Assembly: GCF_000721175.1 (NCBI RefSeq)
Contig: NZ_JOEZ01000029.1
Location: 1 to 64,000 of the forward strand
Direction of reading: 5' to 3'
From: Streptomyces anulatus
GTDB lineage: Bacteria; Actinomycetota; Actinomycetes; Streptomycetales; Streptomycetaceae
Length of the DNA: 64,000 nucleotides
This document shows, one piece after another, positions 1 to 9,700 of the stretch (its first letter is position 1; each line of letters opens with the position of its first letter). Under the pieces are notes generated by a model. The model ran no database searches and had not been told where the DNA came from. It worked only from the letters and a program-made list of their open reading frames with translations. The translations under genes and the position numbers were made by a program.

Positions 1-1
1 C

Positions 2-595
2 CGGCTGACCCCGGGCACCGAATACACCTACAGCGTCAGGGCCCGCGACACCGCCGACCAGGTCGGCCCGGCCAGCGACACCGTCACCGTCACCACCACC
101 GGCGAACCGCCGGTCACGGGTGACACCTTCCACCCCCGCACCGGCGGCCGGCTCGCGACCGAGGCGACCGGGACGGGCTCCTCCGACACCATCCCCTCCG
201 GGGGAGGAACCAACAACGACGGCACCCCCAGGAACCCGCTCGTCTACGAGGTGGAGAACGTCCACGGCGACCTGAAGTCCGGCGCGAGCACGGCCTTCAC
301 CTTCAAGGTGGACGCCGGCACCTCCGTCGGGTACGCCCAGCAGGCCCGGGTCTCGTACGACCTGACCGGCGACGGCACCTTCGAGCGCGTCGAGACGTTC
401 CGCTACTTCGCCACCGACCCGGTCCCCGGCTGGGAGGACTACACGTCGGCCCGTCAGGGCCTGCACTCCGCCACCGGCACCCTGGGCGACCTGGACGGCG
501 GCACCGTCCGCGTCGAGGTCTGGAACGCCCTGGGCAACGGCCCCTCCACCCTCCAGGTGGGCAGGGGCTCGGTCCTCACCATCCCGTTCGCCTGA
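2..595 (+). CDS. 3' end of a secreted carbohydrate-active or adhesion protein (Fn3 plus C-terminal beta domain), partial
   Basis: The reading frame is open from the window edge and ends with TGA at 593-595. The first roughly 35 residues (LTPGTEYTYSVRARD, then VTVTTTG) are the last strands of a fibronectin type III domain. A Gly/Ser/Thr-rich linker follows, then a region of about 120 residues (VYEVENVHGD, DLTGDGTFERVETFRYF, DPVPGWEDYT) of the kind I associate with the C-termini of Streptomyces secreted glycoside hydrolases. The catalytic part lies upstream of the window, so the enzyme class cannot be told. A strong hairpin follows the stop. The Fn3 assignment rests on its pattern; the hydrolase context is inference. 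Confidence 0.75.
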   Translation, partial: RLTPGTEYTYSVRARDTADQVGPASDTVTVTTTGEPPVTGDTFHPRTGGRLATEATGTGSSDTIPSGGGTNNDGTPRNPLVYEVENVHGDLKSGASTAFTFKVDAGTSVGYAQQARVSYDLTGDGTFERVETFRYFATDPVPGWEDYTSARQGLHSATGTLGDLDGGTVRVEVWNALGNGPSTLQVGRGSVLTIPFA

Positions 596-603
596 CGGCG
601 GCT

Positions 604-643
604 CCGGCCCCGCCGGTGGGCACACGTCCACCGGCCGGGCCGG
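604..643 (+). terminator. Hairpin terminator after the Fn3 protein gene
   Basis: Arms of 16 bases at 604-619 and 628-643 pair with one mismatch around an 8-base loop, starting 9 bases after the stop codon. There is no U-tract, as is usual in Streptomyces. Confidence 0.7.
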
Positions 644-664
644 GACGCCCGGGCGCCCCTCCCC

Positions 665-916
665 GTGGATCGCGTCGTGAAACGCCCCGACGGCTCCGTC
701 ACCACCACTGGACACCTCGAGGCCGACGGCTACGAGGGCTTCTTCGACGCGCTGGAGGAGCGGGGCGAAGGATGGGAAAGCCTGATCCAGAGGCGCCCCG
801 ACGGCACCGTCCTGCGCGCGCTCGCCCCCAGGCACGGCACAGAGGCGGGCGCGCCGCTGGAGCACTCGCAGAACGCCTTCACCGACCACGCCTGGCCGGC
901 CATCGTGAAAGCACTG
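665..916 (+). pseudogene. Coding-like fragment, unknown
   Basis: From a GTG at 665 the frame has the third-position G/C bias of a real gene and a protein-like composition (ADGYEGFFDALEERGEGWESL). It then runs through the promoter-like AT-rich patch at about 920-955 and becomes low-complexity Arg/Pro until 1111. I read this as the remnant of a lost gene whose real end is gone. No family is recognised. A genuine short gene is possible but less likely. Confidence 0.3.
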
Positions 917-925
917 TCAAACACC

Positions 926-953
926 TTGACCGTGTTTCTGACTGGTGTAGGTT
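926..953 (+). promoter_or_regulatory. Promoter of the orphan methylase gene
   Basis: TTGACC at 926-931 and TAGGTT at 948-953 are separated by 16 bases, close to the housekeeping Streptomyces pattern, in the only AT-rich patch upstream of the methylase start at 1063. The expected leader is about 100 bases. Confidence 0.6.
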
Positions 954-1062
954 GTGAGCTGTTCAGCCAGCAGCGGTCGCGGCCCACGAGGAGTCGCCGA
1001 CCTTCACGACGCCGTTCGCCACCACCGGGCCGACGGCGACCGAGAGGCCCAGGACTCCCGCC

Positions 1063-3303
1063 ATGCCCCCCGCCACGCCCCGCGCCCTGCCCCAGCCGTC
1101 CGCGCAGGTGACGGCCGCCGAGATCTCCCGCATCGCGGGGGTCACGCGCGCCACCGTCAGTAACTGGCGCCGTCGGCACGACGACTTCCCGGCGCCTGCG
1201 GGAGGCAACGACAGCAGCCCGCTGTACGACCTGGTGGAGGTGCGGGCGTGGCTGGCCGCGCGCGGCCATGCGGCGGCCACGAACGCCCTGGAGGAGTTGC
1301 GGACCACCTTGCGCGTGCACCCCCGGGGCAGCGTCGCGGTGGCGAAGCTGCTCCCGCTCGTACTCGCCGCGGCCCGCCGCACTCCGGATGAGCTGACCGC
1401 GCTGGCCGACCTGCCGGACGCCGGCCTCGTCACCCACGCGGACGGCTCGGCCGCCCAGCTCGCCGACACCGTCCCCGGCCCGGAAGCGGTGCCCTTCTCG
1501 CCGGAGGACACGGCGGTGCTGCGGGCGCTCGCCCTGTGCGTACGGGACGAGGGCGGCGAGGCGGCCCTCGGCGTACTGGCGGAGCGGGAGCTGGAGGACA
1601 CGGCCGCCAGTGGCACGTACGTGACCCCGGGCCCGCTCGCGGACCTCGTGGCACGGCTGGTCCCCGGCCGGCCCGCCTCCGTGCTCGACCCTGCCTGCGG
1701 CAGCGGCTCCCTGCTCGCGGCGGCTTCCCGGCGGGGCGCGGGCGAGCTGTACGGCCAGGACAGCGTCCCCGTGCAGGCCGGGCGCAGCGCCGTCGGCCTG
1801 ATGCTGGCGGCCCCGGACGCGAAGGTCACCGTACGCATCGGCGACAGTCTCCGCGCCGACACCTTCGGGCAGCTCACCGTCGACGCGGTCCTGTGCAACC
1901 CGCCCTACGGGGACCGGGACTGGGGTCACGACGAGCTGGCCTACGACCCGCGCTGGGCCTACGGTGTGCCGCCGCGCGCCGAGTCGGAGCTGGCCTGGGT
2001 CCAGCACGCGCTCGCGCACCTGGAGCCGGGCGGCCACGCGGTCATGATCCTTCCTCCGGCCACGGCGTCCCGGGCGTCGGGCCGCCGTGTACGCATGGAC
2101 CTCGTGCGCGGCGGAGCCGTACGAGCCGTCGTGGCCCTGCCCCCCGGCGCGGCGGCCCCCTTCCATGTGGGGCTCCAGATCTGGGTGCTGCAACGCCCCG
2201 AACCGGCGGGCCCCGAGCGCAGGTCGGTGCTGTTCGTCGACACGGCGGAGGCTTCGGTGGCGGGTCGCCCCGGCGACGACCGTTCCTCCGGCGTGAGGAG
2301 TACGGGCAGACGTGGCGGAGGCCCGAACTCGGGCTCCCCCCGAACCGGCCGCACCATGTTGGACTGGTCCGTGCTGTCGGAGACCGCGCTGACCCGGTGG
2401 GAGGCGTTCGCCGAGGCTCCGGACGAGTTCGCCGACGAGCCGGGCACGGCGCGCGCGGTCCCGGTGGTCGACCTGCTCGACGATGTCGTCGACCTCTCCC
2501 CCGCCCGTCATGTGCGGGTCTCACGGACCGACGTCGAACCGGCGGAGTTGGCCCGGGAAGCGGACGAGGCCCGGCGCCGCCTCATCGCCCGGACGGATTC
2601 TCTGGGCGAGGCGGCACGCTCGGCCGACTGGCGCGCCGCCCCTGGCCCGTCGCCCCGCGAGTGGCGTACGGCCACGGCGGCGGACCTGGCGAGGGGCGGC
2701 GCGCTCGCCCTGCTCCGTACCGCGCCGGAGACCCGGGAGTCCGGCCGCCCCTCCGTGTCGGCGCTCCCCGTACTCACGGGCGGTGACATCGCCCGGGGCA
2801 CGGGACCGACCGGCGACCCGGCGGGCCTGCGTACGGAGCAGGCGCCGGTGGTCGCGTCGGGCGACGTGGTCGTACGGGCGGTCGCCGGGGGTGGCGGGGC
2901 CATGGCCCGCGTGGCCGGCGAGGCGGACGCGGGCGCACTGCTCGGCCCGCAGGTCCACCTGTTCCGGCCCGATCCTTCGCGGCTCGACGCCTGGTTCCTC
3001 GCCGGTTTCCTCGGCGCGGAGGAGAACATCGCCGCGGCGTCGACCGGCAGCACGACCGTGCACGTCAGCCCGGGCCGGCTGCGCGTACCACTCCTGCCGC
3101 TGGAGGAGCAGCGCCGCTACGGCGAGGCGTTCCGCCGCGTGAACGAGCTGCGAGCGGCGGCGCGGCAGGCCGTGGAACTGGCCGAGCGAACGGCGGGGCT
3201 GCTGGTGGGCGGGCTGACGGGGGGCGGGCTGATTCCGCCACCGGGGGCGGACGGCCCGTCGCCCGCCGGCACACCCGCACACGCATCCGGCACTTCGGCC
3301 TGA
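1063..3303 (+). CDS. N6-adenine DNA methylase with N-terminal HTH and C-terminal specificity-like domain
   Basis: This 746-aa protein has three parts. Residues about 15-40 form a MerR/XRE-like helix-turn-helix (EISRIAGVTRATVSNWRRR). The HsdM-type methylase core carries the SAM-binding motif VLDPACGSGS at about 207 and the catalytic NPPY at 279-282. The last 200 residues read like a type I S-subunit half: LLPLEEQRRYGEAFRRVNEL followed by a helical segment, as at the end of an HsdS target-recognition module. It probably methylates adenine in its own recognition sequence. No nuclease domain is visible and no nuclease gene is paired with it. It sits 89 bases upstream of hsdM but has its own promoter, so it could be a solitary methylase or an ancillary part of the type I locus. 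Confidence 0.8.
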   Translation: MPPATPRALPQPSAQVTAAEISRIAGVTRATVSNWRRRHDDFPAPAGGNDSSPLYDLVEVRAWLAARGHAAATNALEELRTTLRVHPRGSVAVAKLLPLVLAAARRTPDELTALADLPDAGLVTHADGSAAQLADTVPGPEAVPFSPEDTAVLRALALCVRDEGGEAALGVLAERELEDTAASGTYVTPGPLADLVARLVPGRPASVLDPACGSGSLLAAASRRGAGELYGQDSVPVQAGRSAVGLMLAAPDAKVTVRIGDSLRADTFGQLTVDAVLCNPPYGDRDWGHDELAYDPRWAYGVPPRAESELAWVQHALAHLEPGGHAVMILPPATASRASGRRVRMDLVRGGAVRAVVALPPGAAAPFHVGLQIWVLQRPEPAGPERRSVLFVDTAEASVAGRPGDDRSSGVRSTGRRGGGPNSGSPRTGRTMLDWSVLSETALTRWEAFAEAPDEFADEPGTARAVPVVDLLDDVVDLSPARHVRVSRTDVEPAELAREADEARRRLIARTDSLGEAARSADWRAAPGPSPREWRTATAADLARGGALALLRTAPETRESGRPSVSALPVLTGGDIARGTGPTGDPAGLRTEQAPVVASGDVVVRAVAGGGGAMARVAGEADAGALLGPQVHLFRPDPSRLDAWFLAGFLGAEENIAAASTGSTTVHVSPGRLRVPLLPLEEQRRYGEAFRRVNELRAAARQAVELAERTAGLLVGGLTGGGLIPPPGADGPSPAGTPAHASGTSA

Positions 3304-3391
3304 ATCGGCACCACGAACGTCACGTACCACCCACACTTGTACGCACCCGTCCCGGTGGGGACGGGGGTCCGAAAGGAATCCGGGGAACCCC

Positions 3392-5509
3392 TTGAACAGC
3401 AGCAAGCACACGGAGCTGGCGAACCACGCCTGGTCCGTCGCCGACCTCCTGCGCGGCGACTACAAGCAGTCCGACTACGGAAAGGTCATCCTTCCGTTCA
3501 CGGTGCTGCGCCGCCTGGAATGCGTTTTGGAGCCTACGCGCGACAAGGTCGCGGAGGAGGCCGCCCGGTGCGAGGAGCAAGATCTCGACCCGGACTACTT
3601 CTTGCCCCGGGCCGCGGGCCACTCGTTCTACAACACCAGCAGTCTGACGCTGAAGAAGATCGCCGGTGATCCGAAGAACGCCGCAGCGAACCTCCAGGTG
3701 TACGTGGGTGCTTTCTCCCCCAACGCCCGCGAGGTCCTGGAGAAGTACAAGTTCGCCCAGCAGATCTCGACCCTTGATGACGCGAACCTGCTCTACCAGG
3801 TCATCGGCAGGTTCACGGACCTGGACCTGCGCCCCGAAGCCGTGTCCAACCACAACATGGGTTACATCTTCGAGGAGCTGATCCGCCGCTTCTCCGAGCA
3901 GTCCAACGAGACCGCGGGTGAGCACTTCACCCCGCGCGAAGTCATCCAGCTCATGGTCAACCTGCTGATCGCCCCGGACGGTGACGCGCTCAGCCTGCCC
4001 GGCGTCGTCCGCACGGTCCTGGACCCGGCCTGCGGCACGGGCGGCATGCTCAGCGCGGCCGAGGAACACATCAGGGCGTACAACGAGGACGCCACGGTCG
4101 AGGTGTACGGCCAGGAGCTCAACCCGGAGTCCTGGGCGATCTGCCGGTCCGACCTGATGATCAAGGGGCAGGACCCGGAGAACATCGCCTACGGCAACTC
4201 CTTCTCCGACGACGGCCACAAGCGGGAGAAGTTCGACTACCTCCTGGCCAACCCGCCGTTCGGCGTGGAGTGGAAGAAGGTCAAGGAGGACGTCGAGTTC
4301 GAGCACACGAACCTCGGCGACTCCGGCCGCTTCGGAGCGGGCCTCCCCCGCATCAACGACGGCTCGCTGCTCTTCCTCCAGCACATGATCTCGAAGATGA
4401 AGCCGGTCGACGTGAAGGGCGGGGGCGGCTCGCGCATCGCGATCGTCTTCAACGGCTCCCCGCTCTTCACGGGCGCGGCCGGCTCGGGCGAGTCGGAGAT
4501 CCGCCGCTGGATCCTGGAGAACGACTGGCTGGAGGCGATCGTCGCCCTGCCGGACCAGCTCTTCTACAACACCGGCATCTCCACGTACTTCTGGATCCTG
4601 ACCAACCGGAAGGACGCCCAGCACAAGGGCAAGGTGGTGCTGCTGGACGCGCGCGACCAGTGGGTGAAGATGCGAAAGTCGCTGGGCGACAAGCGCAAGG
4701 AGCTGGGTGACGGGACGGGCGGCAAGCCGAACCACATCGGCGACATCACGCGGCTGTACGGGGACGCGGTGGCCGCTGCGGCGGACGCGGAGCACCCGCT
4801 GCACGGCAAGGTGAAGGTCTTCGACAACACGGCGTTCGGCTACCAGCGCATCACGGTCGAGCGGCCGTTGAAGCTGCGGTTCGAGCTGACGGGGGAGACG
4901 CTGGCGGCGCTCCTGGCATCGAAGCCGGTACAGAAGTGGGCGGAGGAGCGCTTCCTGCCGCGCGAACCGGAGCTGGCGGCGAAGGCGAAGGCCCGCCGGA
5001 AGCTCACGGACGAGGAGGAGACGCTTTTCAGGGACCTAGCGGAAACCGAGACCATGCTGCTTGCAGAGGCCCTGCACCCGCTGAAGGGCTCAACCTGGGC
5101 AACCAAGTCCGAGGCACAGGTGGCTGTCAGGGACGCGATCGTGGAAGCCGGCGTCCAGGGCCCGACGGGCGCGACGTTCACGAAGGCGCTGCGGGACGCA
5201 GTGGGGGTCCGGGACCCGGAGGGCGAGGTGCAGCTACTTAAGGGCGGCCAGTCTGAGCCGGACAGTGAGCTGCGGGACTACGAGAACGTGCCACTGGGCG
5301 AGGACATCGAGGAGTACCTGAAGCGCGAGGTGCACCCGCATGTGCCGGATGCCTGGATCGACCACACGAAGACGAAGGTGGGGTACGAGATTTCGTTCAC
5401 GCGGCACTTCTATGTGTACAAGCCGCCGCGGCCGTTGGCGGAGATCGACGTGGAACTGAAGGCGCTCGAGGCAGAGATTCGGATGCTGCTCGCCGAGGTG
5501 ACCGAATGA
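3392..5509 (+). CDS. hsdM: Type I restriction-modification system methylase subunit HsdM
   Basis: This 705-aa protein methylates adenine within the asymmetric site chosen by HsdS, and with HsdS forms the M2S methylase. An N-terminal HsdM helical domain (LANHAWSVADLLRGDYKQSD) is followed by motif I VLDPACGTGGML at about 208 and motif IV NPPF at 287-290. The C-terminus is longer than in E. coli HsdM, as is usual in actinobacteria. The start is TTG at 3392: it gives the conserved N-terminus, and AAAGGA lies 15-20 bases upstream with a second G-rich patch nearer. The stop overlaps the hsdS start in ATGA, which implies translational coupling. Confidence 0.95.
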   Translation: MNSSKHTELANHAWSVADLLRGDYKQSDYGKVILPFTVLRRLECVLEPTRDKVAEEAARCEEQDLDPDYFLPRAAGHSFYNTSSLTLKKIAGDPKNAAANLQVYVGAFSPNAREVLEKYKFAQQISTLDDANLLYQVIGRFTDLDLRPEAVSNHNMGYIFEELIRRFSEQSNETAGEHFTPREVIQLMVNLLIAPDGDALSLPGVVRTVLDPACGTGGMLSAAEEHIRAYNEDATVEVYGQELNPESWAICRSDLMIKGQDPENIAYGNSFSDDGHKREKFDYLLANPPFGVEWKKVKEDVEFEHTNLGDSGRFGAGLPRINDGSLLFLQHMISKMKPVDVKGGGGSRIAIVFNGSPLFTGAAGSGESEIRRWILENDWLEAIVALPDQLFYNTGISTYFWILTNRKDAQHKGKVVLLDARDQWVKMRKSLGDKRKELGDGTGGKPNHIGDITRLYGDAVAAAADAEHPLHGKVKVFDNTAFGYQRITVERPLKLRFELTGETLAALLASKPVQKWAEERFLPREPELAAKAKARRKLTDEEETLFRDLAETETMLLAEALHPLKGSTWATKSEAQVAVRDAIVEAGVQGPTGATFTKALRDAVGVRDPEGEVQLLKGGQSEPDSELRDYENVPLGEDIEEYLKREVHPHVPDAWIDHTKTKVGYEISFTRHFYVYKPPRPLAEIDVELKALEAEIRMLLAEVTE

Positions 5510-6777
5510 GCTGGCCCGTACTGCCCTTGAAGCGCTTGGTAGACCCTGCCAGGTCGATTACCTATGGAATTGTCCAAGCGGGCCCGGACACACCTGGCGG
5601 CATCCCATATATCCGACCGGTGGATATGAGCGCCAGCGCAGGCGTCCCTGACCCCATGACACTCTTGCGGACCACCCCTCAGATCGCAGATTCGTACAAT
5701 CGCTCCGCAGTCAAGCCTGGCGATCTGGTGGTATCAATCGGCCCATCATATGGGAAATTGATGATCGTGCCACGAGAGCTTGCGGGGGCGAATCTCACTC
5801 AGGGTACGGCACGAGTGGCTGCCTCCGAAACGACCAGTTCACGTTTTCTACACTGGGCTCTACAAACAGCTATGGCCCGCCAGTTCTGGGACGCCAGCGC
5901 CGGAGGGGCAACTTTCCGAGCCCTCAATCTTGAGCCTTTGGGCCGCACGCCCGTGCCACTCCCTCCACTCGACGAGCAGCGCCGCATCGCCGATTTCCTC
6001 GATATGGAGACCGCCCGCATCGACCAACTCATCAACTTGCAGCAGAATGCAAGAAGCCTCATCGATGAACGTGATCATTCGCTGCGCGACGGATTGATGG
6101 ATCACCTCGCCATTTCGGTAGGCGAAATTCCGCTACGTCGATTCATCATGAAGGTCGAGCAAGGCGCGAGCCCCCAATGTGACACGTTCCCGCGCGAAGA
6201 GGGATCCGATTGGGGTGTCTTGAAATTGAGCGCGATCAAGCGCGGGCACTTCAACCCCTCGGAAAATAAGCGCTTGCCCAGTGAGGTAGAACCGAACAGG
6301 TCACATGAGGTGCAACGCGGCGACCTTCTCGTGTCACGCGCCAACACCCCTGCCTTGGTTGGCGACGCAGCAGTGGTGGGCAGTGACCACAAAAAACTGC
6401 TGCTTCCCGACTTGATCTATCGCGTAGTCCTCTCTCCAGGAATGGATGCGAAATATGTCGCTCAGGTAGCACTCAGCGGGCGCGTGCGCACACTGATTGA
6501 GTCGGTCGCGAGGGGATCGTCACAATCAATGGTGAAACTACGCGGCGAAGACATCAAGAACTGGCCCATTCCAGCTGCTTCAAGTTCCCAGCAGGCGGAG
6601 GTAGTGGAGGAGATCGAACGCGAAACTAGAGTAACCGACCGACTCCGCAGCGCTGCTTCCTCTCTAATTCGGCTACTCGCCGAGCGCCGCCAGGCCCTCA
6701 TCACCGCCGCCGTAACCGGCCAGTTCGACGTTTCCACCGCCAGTGGACGCAACGTAACGGAAGGAGTGAGCGCGTGA
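5506..6777 (+). CDS. hsdS: Type I restriction-modification system specificity subunit HsdS
   Basis: This 423-aa protein chooses the DNA target for both methylation and restriction. It has the two-fold layout of HsdS. TRD1 (about 1-150) ends in the conserved LPPLDEQRRIADFLD helix. TRD2 (about 205-370) ends in the second helical repeat (ERRQALITAAVTGQFDV). The gene is clearly AT-richer than hsdM and hsdR and uses codons rare in this genome (ATA, TTA-like and AAT types). This is the usual sign of target-recognition domains exchanged between lineages. It starts in an ATGA overlap with hsdM and ends in a GTGA overlap with hsdR. Confidence 0.94.
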   Translation: MSWPVLPLKRLVDPARSITYGIVQAGPDTPGGIPYIRPVDMSASAGVPDPMTLLRTTPQIADSYNRSAVKPGDLVVSIGPSYGKLMIVPRELAGANLTQGTARVAASETTSSRFLHWALQTAMARQFWDASAGGATFRALNLEPLGRTPVPLPPLDEQRRIADFLDMETARIDQLINLQQNARSLIDERDHSLRDGLMDHLAISVGEIPLRRFIMKVEQGASPQCDTFPREEGSDWGVLKLSAIKRGHFNPSENKRLPSEVEPNRSHEVQRGDLLVSRANTPALVGDAAVVGSDHKKLLLPDLIYRVVLSPGMDAKYVAQVALSGRVRTLIESVARGSSQSMVKLRGEDIKNWPIPAASSSQQAEVVEEIERETRVTDRLRSAASSLIRLLAERRQALITAAVTGQFDVSTASGRNVTEGVSA

Positions 6778-9700
6778 GTCCCATCCACGACGAGTCCGCC
6801 TTCGGCGACGCCATCGTCTCCGCCATGACCGAGCGCGGCTGGCGGGAGGCGCGGCCCGAGGACTACCAGGCCGACCTCGGCCTGGACACCAACGAGCTGT
6901 TCACGTTCCTCGGCGAGAGCCAGCCCCGCGAGTGGGACGAGCTCCTCGCCGTCTACGGCAACGACCCCAACGCCGCCCAGCGCGGCTTCGCCCAGCGCCT
7001 GGACAAGGCCATCAGCGATGACGGTTTACTGAACGTCCTTCGCAACGGCGTCAAGGACCGGGGCGTCCGCCTCCGCGTGGCCTACTTCAAGCCGAATCTC
7101 GTCGCTGACGACTCCGTCCTCGACGGCTACCGGGCCAACCGCCTCACCGTCGTGCGCGAGCTCGTCTACGCCACCAAGCAGGCCGACTGGGGCAACAAGC
7201 TCGACCTGACCCTGTTCCTCAACGGCATCCCCGTCGCCACCGCCGAGCTGAAGAACCCGCTCACCCGGCAGGGTGTCGAGCAGGCCAAGGAGCAGTACCG
7301 CACTGACCGCGATCCCACCGAGCTGATCTTCACCCGCCGGGTCATCGCCAACTTCGCGGTCGACCCCGACCTGGTCTTCGTCGCCACCCAGCTCCGGGGC
7401 AAGAACACCCGCTTCCTGCCCTTCAACACCGGCTCCAACGGCGCCGGCCTGCCCGGTGGCGCCGGAAACCCGGCCCCGACCGCGTACGGCACCTACGCCA
7501 CCTCCTACCTGTGGGAGCAGGTCTGGGCGCGGGACAACTGGCTGGACCTCCTACAGCGTTACGTGCACCAGCAGAAGGCCAAGACGCCCGGCGGCGGCAC
7601 CACCAAGTCGACGATCTTCCCGCGCTTCCATCAGTGGGACGTGGTCAAGAAGCTCACCGCCCACGCCGCGACCTTCGGCGTGGGTCAGAACTACCTCGTC
7701 ATGGCCTCGGCCGGTTCCGGGAAGTCGAACACCATCGGCTGGCTCGCCCACCGCCTGAGCGACCTCCACGCCGACACCGATCCCCGCACGCTCGACGCCG
7801 AGACCCTGTCGGCCGGACGGATCAAGCCAGGTGCCCCGGTCTTCGACAAGGTCATCGTCATCACGGACCGCCGCAACCTCGACGCCCAGCTCCGGCAGAC
7901 GGTCGGCAGCTTCTCGCAGACCGAGGGCCTGGTCGTGAAGGTGGACGAGAAGCACGGCTCGAAGAGCGAGCAGCTCGCCCGCGCACTGTCCCGGGACACC
8001 GGCAAGATCGTCACGGTCACCCTGCACTCGTTCCCGGCGCTGCTCGACTACATCCAGCGCAACCCGACCGAGATCAAGGGGACCAGCTTCGCCATCATCG
8101 TGGACGAGGCGCACTCCTCCCAGTCCGGTGACGCCGCGACCGCCGTACGCGCGGCCCTGCGTGACCTCGGTCTGGACTCCGACTCGGAGGACCAGGGCGC
8201 GACGGCCGTCACGCTCGACGAAAAGCTGAAGAAGAAGGCCGCGGAGCGCTCGAAGGCCGCGAACCTCTCCTACTTCGCGTTCACCGCCACCCCGAAGGCG
8301 AAGACGCTCGAACTCTTCGGCACGGAAGACACGGTGGACGGTAAGGCGGCCTACCGCCCCTTCCACACGTACTCCATGCGCCAGGCCATCGAGGAAGGCT
8401 TCATCCTCGATCCCCTGCGGAACTACGTCACGTACAACACGTACTGGAAGCTGGTGAACCAGAATCCGGACGAGCGTGAGGTGGACCCCTCGAAGGCCAA
8501 CAGCCTGCTCGCCCGGTACGCGCTCACCCACGAGTACACCGTCTCCCAGCACGCCCAGGTGATCGTCGAGCACTTCCTCGCGCACTCCCGCGGCCGGCTC
8601 GGCGGGCGGGCGAAGTCCATGGTGGTCACGCCTACCCGGCAGTCCGCCGCGCAGATGGCGCGGGCGATCAAGAGCTACATCAAGGACCGGGAGTACGACA
8701 CCAAGTACCCGGACCTGGGCGTCCTCGTGGCCTTCTCCGGCTCGCTCAAGATCGGAGACGACGAGGAGGAGACCACCGAGTCCAAGGAGAACGGCGGCAT
8801 CGCGGAGAGCGCGCTTCCGAAGGCGTTCGCCTACACGCGGGCCGACGACAAGACGGTCGGCGCGGGCGGCCGGGGCCAGCAGGAGTACAAGATCCTGGTG
8901 GTCGCGGAGAAGTACCAGACCGGCTTCGACCAGCCGCTGTTGACGACCATGTACGTCAACAAGACGCTGACCGGTATCTCCGCCGTCCAGACCCTCTCCC
9001 GTCTCAACCGCACCGCGGACCGCAAGACACAGGCCGACCTGGCTGTGCTGGACTTCACGAACGACGCCGAGGACATCCGCGACGCGTTCCGCCCGTACTT
9101 CGAGGAGGCCAACACCCTCCCGTCCGACCCCAACCTGCTCTACACCGCGCAGAGCCGGGTCATGTCGGCGCCGATCATCTCGGAGTCGGAGATGGACGAG
9201 TTCGCCGCGGCGTACTTCGCGGCGAAGGAGAAGGCGGCCGGCTCACAGGCGAAGTGGGAGAAGCTGCACGCGGAGCTGTACCGGCTCCTCTCCCCCGCCG
9301 TCGCCCGCTTCACCCCGCTCCTCGAGAGCGAGGAGGACGACGACGTGGAGACGGCGGAGGACTTCCGCGCGGACCTCAACGACTACGTCCGCAAGTACGG
9401 CTTCCTCGCCCAGATCGTCCCCTACCGTGACGCCGAACTGGAACGCCTCCACCTCTACGGCCGCTACCTCCTCAACCGGCTCCCCCGCCGGGCGGACGGT
9501 GGCGTGGACATAGGGGAGATCGACCTCAGCCACCTGCGGGTCGAGAAGACGGGCGAGTACGACGTCTCCCTCAGCCCCGAAGGCTCGACCGAGCTCCCGG
9601 GCTTCGGTGACGGGTCTGGCGGCGCGGCGGAGGCGGAGAAGTCGCTCCTGTCGGAGCTCATCGACGCGTTCAACGCCAAGTTCGGCACGGACTTCACCGA

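Noticed and set aside
730..2511. Very long minus-strand reading frame (593 codons) opposite the orphan methylase gene
   Set aside because: Composition is Arg/Gly/Ala/Pro-rich shadow of a high-GC gene with no family motif; the plus strand encodes a clear methylase.
3320..4804. Long minus-strand frame opposite hsdM
   Set aside because: Antisense shadow; no motif, and the opposite strand has all HsdM motifs.
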